Shown one piece after another: positions 36,870 to 45,779 of a stretch of 64,000 nt of DNA. Where the stretch lies: positions 4,082,829 to 4,146,828 of the forward strand of contig JAJEKV010000041.1 of NCBI GenBank assembly GCA_021234155.1, given 5' to 3'. The notes beneath the pieces are model-generated. The model saw only the letters and a list, made by a program, of their open reading frames with translations. It did not search any database and was not told where the DNA came from. The DNA comes from Isoetes taiwanensis. Taxonomy: Eukaryota; Streptophyta; Lycopodiopsida; Isoetales; Isoetaceae. Each line of letters opens with the position of its first letter. Positions within the stretch are counted from its first letter, which is position 1. The position numbers and the translations under genes are program-made.

Positions 36870-38817
36870 TAAAATGCTGAACTACAATGTTCTTAGCCAA
36901 ACTAGTAGAACATAATATTTGTTAAGAACAATTGTAATGATATAGAATTTCAAGTTTTGAATTCAATGTATACAGCAAAATATCCAATGGTCAAGTTATA
37001 CAAGGCTGGAAATACTCAATGGTCGAAAAACACTGTAGCTTCAGTGCACTGTAGCTAATAATATCAAATGAACCTGCAAACTATCTGCGAACACCAAAGT
37101 AATCAGGTGAATAATACTCTTATCAATATGGTTTCCCCTATGTCCTTTAGGATGTAGTATTCAAGAATCTATGGAGCATATCTTTTTATGTCCTAAATTA
37201 AACAGCTTCTGGTTATGGTTTGAAATGAAGTTTAATATTCAAAGGCCTGTTAGAATTATTGATTTCATGATGAATAATAATACTCTTCTCAACACTATAT
37301 GCTTCATTGCTCTTTGGAACATTTGGAAACACAGGAATAGATGCTTACATGGTGGTCACAACATGACTATTCTTTTGGATAAAATTGCAGGTTATCTTTG
37401 ATATAGAGCTTACAGCCACTGTTCAAAGAAATAAATATGATGATACAAATTTTGATCAGCATTGGAATTTGCTTGGACAATTTTCTGGCTTCTTTTAATT
37501 AATTAGGCTACATTGTCATGAAGAAATTACTAACACAAATTCTGATGTGGCTAGATTATCTCTGGAATTGCAAATTCAAACTCGAGCTTCAATTTGATGA
37601 TGTAGAAGCATCCAAATACATTGGCCAGCCATTATCAGAACAACAATCCGTTACAGAATCAGGTGCAGACTGCGGTGGACTACAGCTTTTGGACAAGTCA
37701 GGTTAAAGAAAAACTTTTTTAGAATATGAATGAGATCCCAAAACGGGAGGTGGAGTGGGCAAAAGAGTTCTGCAGGGAAACTCAGCTGATGTATGTACTA
37801 TGGTGGTTCATGAATACCAATAGCAGTGATATGACAGATAGGCAGTTTGAATTCTACAGGGAGTGTTATTACTATCACAGAGGTAGAGCTGACTGCTATG
37901 GCACTCTGATTCATTTATATTCCACATGCAACTCAAACAGGCTTCTTGAAATAGTAGACTGGGGAAAGCATTTCACTCCAATTCTGTTTCCACAGTTATG
38001 AGATCATTTCCACTTCATTGACACCTACAACTTCTGATCCCCTTCTTTATTTTATGATTAACTCTTTTTGCATATTACTGGCTCAATGCATCTACATAAA
38101 AAGTTTTGGCTTCATCAGAAAGAATGATTCGAGCTTATGCTTTCTCAAAAGATGTTGCTATTCTGGATAGCTGTATCATTCAATGCTACTTAAAGGATTT
38201 TATGTTCTTAAAAAGCACTTCAGGTTATTAGACAATGTGGATCTTATCCATAAACATTGATATTACTAGACATACTCTCACATTTCATATGGGCTTAACC
38301 TTAAGTTCAACTGTTTCTAGAAAATGCTGCTAACATCCTTTGTCATGCACACTCTTTATTTTGTACTTATTTTCCATAATTAATGATTAAAAAGCTTCAT
38401 AATTAATGATGAAAAAAAAAAAAAGGAAATATCAAATGACGACTCAATCCTAATCGGTGAATTAGGCAGGATGATTTCGATCAGCTCTGTCTGACTACTC
38501 ATCTTGTTCTTTGTTCTTATTATCTTATAATTTTCATGCTCGACGGTTAAGCAGGTGGTTCATCAATATAAATCGGTCGACCTCTTAATATGCTTTCCTT
38601 TTTGAATAATTTTCCCACAAGTGCCACTACACCTCATGATGCAACTTTTAGAAATATGACCCTTGAAACTATTTAAGGTGACAATAATATTTTTCATGGT
38701 CTATGTGCTCATAGATGAACCTCTGATAGTGCCTTCTCTCTATCAATAAGTTAAGTCAAGTGTCTGCAATGTTCTCACAGTCTTAAATCATTCATTATGC
38801 AATGACCTTTTCTAACA
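36852..38817 (-). repeat. copia 5' LTR interrupted by a LINE
   Basis: LTR segments 36852-37071 and 38440-38817 align with the uninterrupted LTR at 32042-32667. The intervening 1.36 kb is a retroposed insertion with its own target duplication. Confidence 0.85.
37060..38439 (+). mobile_element. 5'-truncated LINE inserted in copia LTR
   Basis: Insertion 37072-38427 lies between 12-bp duplications AATATCAAATGA (37060-37071 and 38428-38439) and ends in a 13-base A tract (38412-38424). The 5' part encodes the end of LINE ORF2: ESMEHIFLCPKL (zinc-binding region), FIALWNIWKHRNRCLHGG. A further 91-codon ORF (37726-38001, RECYYYHRGRADCYG) has no assignment. The same insertion is present at the same LTR position in copia copy 2. 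Confidence 0.85.
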
Positions 38818-38886
38818 ACAGCTGGGCCGACCTGTCTGATGTAGAAAGAGACGATCTCTTCGTGATGCTGCGTTCAATTCTCTCTC
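38818..38886. repeat. 69-bp direct repeat, right copy
   Basis: Exact copy of 31786-31854, starting immediately after the LTR terminus TTTTCTAACA. Confidence 0.9.
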
Positions 38887-38964
38887 CCGTTCTCCAAATT
38901 TCGTAGATGAAGTTTAAGCCTGTTAATAGCTTGTTAATAAATGGTTAACAAAATAGGGAGATCC

Positions 38965-39275
38965 CCTCGTCTGGGTGTTTGATCTAGTGGTAACACACTA
39001 GTTCTTGCAACAATAGGTCTCGAGTTTGAGACCACCCAGAATCACACTCTGAACTGTTGGGTGTAAACCATAGACGCATGTAAAGTGGTTGGAACGAGCA
39101 TACACGGAGACTCTATGGAGGGCCGTAAAAAAAAGGAGTTACATTTGGCCAAGCCTACTCTTGATGCTGTTGGGTGTAAACCATAGACGCATGTAAAGTG
39201 GTTGGAACGAGCATACACGGAGACTCTATGGAGGGCCGTAAAAAAAAGGAGTTACATGTGGTCAAGCCTACTACT
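38965..39275 (+). mobile_element. tRNA-related SINE with internal 113-bp tandem duplication
   Basis: A box TGATCTAGTGG (38980-38990) and a B-box-like AGTTTGAGACC (39023-39033) precede a body ending GTAAAAAAAAGG. The 3' part (39055-39167) is repeated almost perfectly from 39168. No target duplication was found. The B box is degenerate, so the SINE call is less secure than at 908. Confidence 0.6.
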
Positions 39276-39373
39276 CCATCAAGATGCACAACCTGCCCTA
39301 TAATGAGGGCACCCTCCCCTATAATGACTTATATCTGCAATGCAAGCTTGAATACAAAAACTACAAGGAAAGC

Positions 39374-39503
39374 CTAGCAAATCATGTATAAACTAAGACA
39401 TTGTGTTTCCAAAAGGAAAGAAAATCTTTACAAATCTGCTAGCAAATCATGTATAAACTAAGACATTGTGTTTCCAAAAGGAAAGAAAATCTTTACAAAT
39501 CTG
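39374..39503. repeat. 65-bp perfect tandem duplication
   Basis: The unit starting CTAGCAAATCATGTATAAAC is present at 39374-39438 and 39439-39503 with no mismatch seen, suggesting a recent event. It lies downstream of the 39688 stop codon, possibly in the 3' flank of that gene. Confidence 0.85.
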
Positions 39504-39687
39504 CTAAAGGACAGGCACAGGCACAGGCAATGGATGATATTTGGGACAAGTCAGTCATAGAATGGTATGAACTGGGAAACAACAAAGACTAGATAAAGAA
39601 CAAATAATATGTTTAAAGATTTACATGTTTGAAGCCCTTGCAACGTGAAGAATCTTGAGAATACAAAATTTGAAAGAGACATTCTAT

Positions 39688-40911
39688 TCAACGCTTATTG
39701 CGAGGATTGAAGCAAGCACCAATAAGGCATAAGAGAAAACAGATTAAGCATTCAATGGCAGCGCATGCGCATCCCTTGTTCTGTTTGTTTTGCTGTGGAG
39801 ATGGCGGCATTTGGGCATTTTGTTGCGGATATGGTGCCGTCTGGTGTGGATAGACGTTTTGGGGCGGATATGGTGGCATCTGATAAGCATTTTGTTGCGG
39901 ATATGGTAGCATTGGATGGGCATTCTGATGATGGGCATTTTGATTTTGATGATGATGGGCATTTTGATTTCGATGATGGTGGACATTTTGATTTTGATGA
40001 TGATGCGCATTTTGATTTTGATTTTGTTGCCTGTATGGTGGCATTTGATGAGGATTGTATCCCATCTGTGGAATTTGATGAGCAATTTGTTCCAATCCTG
40101 ACAGCAGCTGCATTCCGGCGAATCTAATTTCTCCACCACCAAAACCCCTGTTTTCTTCCCTGATTTCTGTCGGCCTTGAAGGATTCTGAGTTGTAATCCA
40201 TCCTGTTTGCTGAGAATTAATTACTTGCGGAGCTGTTGAGAAATCTTGCTCTGGAGCAATTAAATTGGGGGAGTATTGCCCTGGATCATTTGAATTTGAG
40301 AAATCTTGCCCCTGAAAGTTTGAATTTGAGAAATCCCGCCCCTGACCATTTGAATTTGAGAAATCTTGGCCCGGATCATTTGAATTCGAGAAATATTGGC
40401 CCGGATCATTTGCATTTTCGTAAACTTGCCCGGGATCATTTGAATTTGAGAAATCTTGCGCAGGAACATTAAAATTTGAGAAATCTTGTTGGGAGTCATT
40501 TGAAATTGAGAAAACTTGCCCAGGATTCGAGAAATCTTGCCGCGGAGAGTTGTTTGCGGAGTGGTCAAAATCATTCGGATGTCCAGAAACATTTAGATTC
40601 GAGAAATCTGGCCGCGGAGAATTGTTTGCAGAGTGGCCAGAATCATTTGAATGCCCAGGAACATTCAGGTTCGAGAAATCTCGCCGCGGAGAATTGTTTG
40701 CAGAGTGATCAGAATCATTGGAATGCCCAGGAACATTTAGATTCGGGAGATCTGGCCGCGGAGAATTGTGTGCAGAGTGGTCAGAATCATCCGAATGCGC
40801 AGGAACATTTAGATTGGAGAAATTTTGCAGCGGGGAATTGGATGCAGAGTGCTCAGAATCATCCGAATGTGAGGATCGAGGGCGATTATTCGATGAATCC
40901 GGCCGCCCCAT
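39688..40911 (-). CDS. repeat-rich protein with Cys-rich C-terminal membrane tail (CYSTM-like)
   Basis: Single-exon minus-strand ORF of 407 residues from ATG at 40911. The open frame extends 5 codons further up but has no ATG there. Residues 15-130 are five 24-residue repeats (consensus HSNDSDHSANNSPRPDFSN LNVPG). About 131-235 are roughly ten 10-residue repeats (QDFSNSNDPG). Residues 290-375 are rich in His, Gln, Asn and PYPQQ. The C-terminus (380-401) is GCACAAIECLICFLLCLIGACF followed by a basic end. It has six Cys in a hydrophobic stretch after a Pro/Gln-rich region, the layout of CYSTM (cysteine-rich transmembrane) stress proteins, though with far longer repeats. Expected to be a tail-anchored membrane protein with a disordered cytosolic part. 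The frame is maintained through all repeats, which argues for selection. Exact family is unproven. Confidence 0.7.
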   Translation of the reverse strand: MGRPDSSNNRPRSSHSDDSEHSASNSPLQNFSNLNVPAHSDDSDHSAHNSPRPDLPNLNVPGHSNDSDHSANNSPRRDFSNLNVPGHSNDSGHSANNSPRPDFSNLNVSGHPNDFDHSANNSPRQDFSNPGQVFSISNDSQQDFSNFNVPAQDFSNSNDPGQVYENANDPGQYFSNSNDPGQDFSNSNGQGRDFSNSNFQGQDFSNSNDPGQYSPNLIAPEQDFSTAPQVINSQQTGWITTQNPSRPTEIREENRGFGGGEIRFAGMQLLSGLEQIAHQIPQMGYNPHQMPPYRQQNQNQNAHHHQNQNVHHHRNQNAHHHQNQNAHHQNAHPMLPYPQQNAYQMPPYPPQNVYPHQTAPYPQQNAQMPPSPQQNKQNKGCACAAIECLICFLLCLIGACFNPRNKR

Positions 40912-40943
40912 CGCCAAACAACACACCAGAAAAAAAACGAACG

Positions 40944-41161
40944 ACGTGCCCCCAATGGCTTGCCTACGTGTCCCTAACTGCCACGTGGCAATCTATGATC
41001 GGTGCTTTTCTCTACTACAATGCGACAAGCATGCCATCACGTGATGGTGGACCGTTCAAATGCACTTAAAATTTGGCAATCGTAACGGTGGACGCTGGTC
41101 CATTATCCTATGTGGCAAGGTTTGAATCCTACGTGGCGTAAAAGGTCCAACATTTTACGTG
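40944..41161 (-). promoter_or_regulatory. G-box/ABRE cluster upstream of the CYSTM-like gene
   Basis: Six ACGTG cores lie within 218 bp, directly upstream of the start at 40911. They are 40944-40948; 40966-40970 (ACGTGTC, ABRE-like); the perfect palindrome GCCACGTGGC at 40980-40989; the 12-bp palindrome CATCACGTGATG at 41035-41046; ACGTGGC at 41131-41137; and 41157-41161. bZIP and bHLH factors bind such boxes, and multiple ABREs are typical of ABA or desiccation responses. No TATA box was assigned. Confidence 0.65.
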
Positions 41162-41324
41162 ATGGTATCACGGCCTTCACAACCGGCCATGTCCGAATGT
41201 GACCTGTAATTGCAGATGTGACCGTGATCCGGTGGAGTGTGGAGTGCGGAGTGTGGATTGCCTTCGATGTGCATTGCTCCAATGTCTGGAGCAATTTCTG
41301 ATGAATCCAGGTATACTCCATCTC

Positions 41325-41430
41325 AACGACTTCATCTACTGATTCTTTTTTATCTGATACTTTTTCATCTACTGATTCTTTTTCAACGACTTCATCTACT
41401 GATTTTTTTTCATCTACTGATTCTGACTAC
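41325..41430. repeat. short tandem repeat TTTTTCATCTACTGATTC
   Basis: Four imperfect copies of an approximately 18-27-bp unit (TTCATCTACTGATTC core) in about 100 bp. The plus frame reads Ser/Thr/Asp-rich but has no gene context. Confidence 0.7.
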
Positions 41431-41447
41431 ACCAATTTTCTTGTGCT

Positions 41448-42160
41448 GAAGAGGTCAGCATTTACATATATTATACACCTATCTATAAGTGTAATATCTG
41501 TAAGTATGCTCAGAGAGGTCAGCATTCGCATATATCTTACACCCATTTGAAAAAGAATAGGTTGTGGATGATTTAATTAGTATGTATGGCAAATGTGGCT
41601 TAGTAGTAGAGGCTAAATAGGTCTTTAGTGCTCTGCAAGTTCATGATATTAATGCTCTACAAGTTCTGATATTTATGGTTTGCAAATATTAATCCTCTGA
41701 TATTAATTCTCAAGTGTAATATCTGTAAGTATGCTCAGAAAGGTCAGCATTCGCATATATCTTACACCCATTTGAAAAAGAACAGGTTGTGGATGATTTA
41801 ATTAGTATGTATAGCAAATGTGGCTCAGTACTAGAGGCTAAATAGGTCTTTAGTGCTCTGCAAGTTCAGGATATTAATGCTCTACAAGTTCTGATATTTA
41901 TGGTTTGCAAATATTAATCCTCTGATATTAATTCTCAAGTGTAATATCTGTAAGTATGCGTCATCATTCGCATATATCTTACACCCATTTGAAAAAGAAC
42001 AGGTTGTGGATGATTTAATTAGTATGTATGGCAAATGTGGCTCAGTACTAGAGGCTAAATAGGTCTTTAGTGCTCTGCAAGTTCAGGATATTAATGCTCT
42101 ACAAGTTCTGATATTTATGGTTTGCAAATATTAATCCTCTGATATTAATTCTCTACAAGT
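41448..42160 (+). repeat. 225-bp tandem array derived from PPR coding sequence
   Basis: Three units start at 41487, 41712 and 41937 (period 225 bp), preceded by a partial one. Each encodes, in one frame, VVDDLISMYGKCG followed by EAK, stop, VFSALQV. That is the helical PPR core of plant-type PPR proteins. The same TAG sits in each unit, so the stop predates amplification. Period 225 equals 75 codons. Unit 3 has a small deletion near 41960. The array is non-coding as it stands. Confidence 0.75.
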
Positions 42161-42247
42161 TTAATGTTCTCTGCAAGTTCTGATATTAATGGTTCTCTAC
42201 TATACTATATAAAAATGACATAATCTGTATAATTTGGTTTTGTATAG

Positions 42248-43336
42248 GTTGTCACCACCAACTGCCCATCGAACAGCACTAAGGCTGCCTTCTACCTCTG
42301 CAATTCAAGTTGAACAGTGGAGAGAAATGGGCAGCTTGGTTGGGGGTCCAAGCTTTGGGATTTGGACTTTGGATGAACTTCTAATTCTCAGCAATGCTAA
42401 GAAACAAGATTGGATGATTCAGAGGCATGGGACACCCCTCCAAAGAAGCCGCAATAGCAATCAACGATGGGAGGCAGTAGCAGGGTAAAAATTAAAACAT
42501 TAAAAATTGGTTACTCATTTGTTTGTTACTTTTTTTCTTGAATGATTTGTCTTCATTGTTGCATAGGTACTGTCGTCATGAAGGCATTTCCCGCACGTCC
42601 ACCCAATGCAGATCATGCTGGGAAAGATATCATAAAGACTGGAAGAAGATTAATTCCTACGAGAATAACATACCATCAGAGCATTCTTTATATTGGAACA
42701 TGATGAAGCAGAGTGTAGGGAGAAGGACTTGCCAAGAACATTCCATAGACGATTGTTTGATGCAATGCAGAGCTGGCTAGGACGTAGAGAAGCTATATCT
42801 TGACTGAGAATCTGCCAGCGTCTACGCCACTCCAGGCTCACATTGCACTCAATCACGAACTAACCAGCCAGAGAATGAGACTCAAAGCAATCAGCCAGAA
42901 AATGAGACTCAAAATGATCAACCAGAAAATGAGACTCAAAGTAATCAAGGTTAGCATTATATCTTATCTTTTACAATTCATGTTACGTAACCTTTTCTTG
43001 TTTTTCATGTTTTCATCCTTTACATGTTTTACGTTTCATTTTCAACCAGTTAGTAAGGAGGATACTCAAGATAGACAATCTAGTGGAAGGAGACGAAAGA
43101 GGAGAAGAGTAGATGCTTTAGATGACGTGTGTGCAGTAGTGAGCTCGTCATCCCAGAGTGTGGCTACAACCATTTCGGAATCTTCAAAATTTATCTCGGT
43201 ATCTCAAGTTGAAGCACTGAAACAAATTTCAAAAAGCGAGATGGAAGCAATGAAAAAAATGCACGACGCTAGTCTCCAAGTAGAGATCCAAGTTGCAAAT
43301 ATACTCGCTGAAGCCATCAAGTCGTTGCGGAAGTGA
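42248..43336 (+). pseudogene. trihelix / SANT-like DNA-binding protein gene with two frameshifts
   Basis: Three exons: 42248-42484, 42567-42954 and 43050-43336, with GT-AG introns in matching phase. Exons 1-2 encode a SANT-like domain: WTLDELLILSNAKKQDW, NQRWEAVAG then YCRHEGISRTSTQCRSCWE, KKINSYENNIPSEHSLYWNM. After WNMMK a one-base deletion shifts the frame; the +1 frame continues DLPRTFHRRLFDAMQSWLG. A second shift lies near 42800, before three NQPENETQ repeats. Exon 3 is basic (RRRKRRRVD) then helical, ending KSLRK. The family binds DNA in the nucleus. An acceptor at 42247 suggests an upstream exon, not found. Either a young pseudogene or one with sequence errors. Confidence 0.6.
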
Positions 43337-43467
43337 CATGTGTATTCACTTCATTATCTGAATTTATTCAGATCAACACAGACTAGGCAACATAAACAGG
43401 CATTTTGGTTGTATGAATTACTTGATTTTGAAACTATGTTGAATCAATACTTGATTCTAAAACTATA

Positions 43468-43496
43468 CTAGTTATGGTGCCCGGCGTTGCCGGGCA
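43468..43496 (-). mobile_element. Helitron 3' terminus
   Basis: On the minus strand the perfect hairpin TGCCCGGCAACGCCGGGCA is followed by CCATAA and CTAG, then T. The same end occurs on the plus strand at 1747-1776. The body should extend to the right; its 5' end was not found. Confidence 0.7.
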
Positions 43497-43499
43497 TAA

Positions 43500-44930
43500 A
43501 TACAATTTTATTATACAATTATATGAATAAGATGTAGGATTTAGTAACATATATAGGGTTGTCAATCACGCTCTTTCTAAATTATTGTCTAAGTTGGACG
43601 TTCATTACATGATGATAGCTGTTCATTTGTGTATTATTTTTGTATTAGATATGTGGAAATAACCATTTGTTTGTACAGTCTCGTGCGTACATGAGCCTAT
43701 CTGTTCTTCTAGATAATTTCGTGTGCTTTCTAGTTCTTGAAGCATTGCCAAATAGTTAAAGATCCAACATTTTCGTGCATTGTATGAGGGCACATAGTTC
43801 TCTTCATTGTATGTGGCGCATGGATGTGTATACTTTTATCCTATTCTTAGAAATGCCTTGTTACCTTCATAACTTGGTCACATAGCAACATAATAAAAGG
43901 CAATAACTTGGTCATGAGGAATGCCCTTAGTTGTGTTACAATTTTTGTGTTTTGTTTTTGCTTAGGGAAGGGGTACTTTTGCTTCACAATGGGGGTCATT
44001 TTACGTTAGTGTGTTTTGTGCTTAGAAAAGGGTGTCTTATTTTTGCTTAAGGTGAGAGGGTGGCTTTAAATTTATTTGGAATAGGAGGGTGAGAATGTTC
44101 ACTTTTATGTGGAATAGGAGGGAGAGAATGTAAAGTGAACATTTTATGTCCAATAGTAATGTAAAGGAATGCTTTTAAGTGGTGTTGTATAGCATGCAAG
44201 AATAATGCTCAAGAAAACATAATACAACATAGCATGTTGATTGCTAAGAAACAACTATGCAAGAAAATCTTATGCTTTGAAATGTTGTATAGCATGGGAG
44301 AAATAAAGCTCAACAAAAGACAATAGAACATGGCATGTTGTTTAGTACTGATCACATGTAGCATGACTTCTAAACATGGCATGCCAACTTGAATGCCTAT
44401 GCATAGAAAGTCATATGTTGTCCAGCTTTATCATCATCCCTCTATCTTGTAGCAGGACTTCTAATACATGGCATGCCAACCTGAATGCCTATGCATACGA
44501 TGTCATATGTTGTCCAGCTTTGTCATCATCCGTCTATTACATGGTATCAATAAATTCTTATGTTGAGAAGCACGTTCATTCTTCTATACAACATAATAGA
44601 ATAGAAAGCAAATCACCTGCTCATTGAGCTTCTGAGGCCAAGATCCTTGTCCAATAAGTATCTATATGGAATGGCACTTGTGCAGGAAAAATCAGAAAAA
44701 ACAACAATGAAAAGCTTTTTCAAGCGAGAACACTGTAGCAAAGCAAAGGATTAAGCTGCATATGATCGAAAAAATTAAAGTGGGCAGACTCAGAGAAAGC
44801 AACACACCTGTTCATATGGAGTTGGATGCCGAGATCATTGTCCAATGAAATATTCCTACATAGCACACATTCAGAGCAGGGTATTTTTTAACCTCCCTAC
44901 ATATTTGACAGGGCATAAAATATTGGCCAC
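43500..44930. other. intergenic, possibly Helitron body
   Basis: No gene recognised. A 91-bp tandem duplication occurs at 44365-44547 (core GGCATGCCAAC and CATATGTTGTCCAGCTTT). An 83-codon ORF spans it and is repeat-derived. Confidence 0.45.
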
Positions 44931-45770
44931 TATTTCCCTTGGATAATTTGCTAAGCGTAGTTTAGCCTGGCCCTTTTTTGAATCGTCACGCCAAGAGGTT
45001 GTAACTTAAATGGCAAAATCATGGAACTATTTTTTTTTTCCAAAAATTTGAATTGGCCACATCCATACATCTAACATGTAAAGATGATAGCCACGTTAAT
45101 AAAACGATATCTAGTTTCTATGATGCTCTATGCAGTTGTTATAAACAAAAACAAATACATGCTACGCTTTTCTAACTAAGATTAGTATAAGGTCATTTGA
45201 ATGTTTTAAACATGCTGAATGTAGGTACATCAGATTTTATAGGATAGATCTCACCGATAGCCATATTGCAAGTAATTGGTAAATGGAATCTAACCTTGAC
45301 TTGAATTGCGACGATGAAGAGCATACTCAGTCTACATGATGAAGAATAATTTTGGGATGCAAATTGCAAATTGAATCAAAATAAATTTGAACCGAAGAAA
45401 AAAACACTAGCTTATTAAAAATGCCTTTAGAATTTTAGGGCTAAACTCAAAAAGGTCATAGCCCCCCACACTTGGCCAATATAGAGCATGGACATAGCCC
45501 TATAAATATAACACTATTCCATGGTTTAAATGGCCACCACAACTAGTTGCTAATGCACATAATATATTAGAATGGCCATGCCTTAGGGGTTTGAAGATTT
45601 GACAAATATGTAATTGGCCACTTATGAAGTGAATCTAATGAAATGGTGTTTTGAACTGGCCACCATCCTTTGGTCATAGTGAGAATGCATCCTACTCCGG
45701 TGTGGCCGATTAGTTTACGAAATGTGTGAATGTGTGGCCATCTGGCCCGCCGGGGCCACTAAAAAACACC
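44930..45770. repeat. TGGCCA-rich repeat family, copy A
   Basis: The hexamer TGGCCA, often TTGGCCAC, recurs about eight times. The last 200 bp align with 63780-63990, including GTTTTGAACTGGCCAC, TCCTACTC and TCTGGCCCGCCGGGGCCACT. It is broken at about 45770 by copia copy 2. Confidence 0.6.
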
Positions 45771-45779
45771 TTGATACAA

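Larger units (their letters stand above)
31855..38817 (-). mobile_element. Ty1-copia array 1 (partial element, LTR, internal region, LTR)
   Basis: Minus-strand copia material. Read left to right on the plus strand: a truncated gag with primer-binding site (31855-32041), an LTR (32042-32667), an internal region with polypurine tract, RNase H, RT, integrase, protease and gag (32668-36851), and a second LTR (36852-38817) split by a LINE. The left LTR is thus shared by two tandem units. Identical 69-bp host repeats lie immediately outside both ends. Confidence 0.85.

Noticed and set aside
39744..40592. Overlapping ORFs on both strands of the repeat gene
   Set aside because: Frame shadows caused by the 72-bp and 30-bp coding repeats; only the 407-codon frame has a coherent domain layout.
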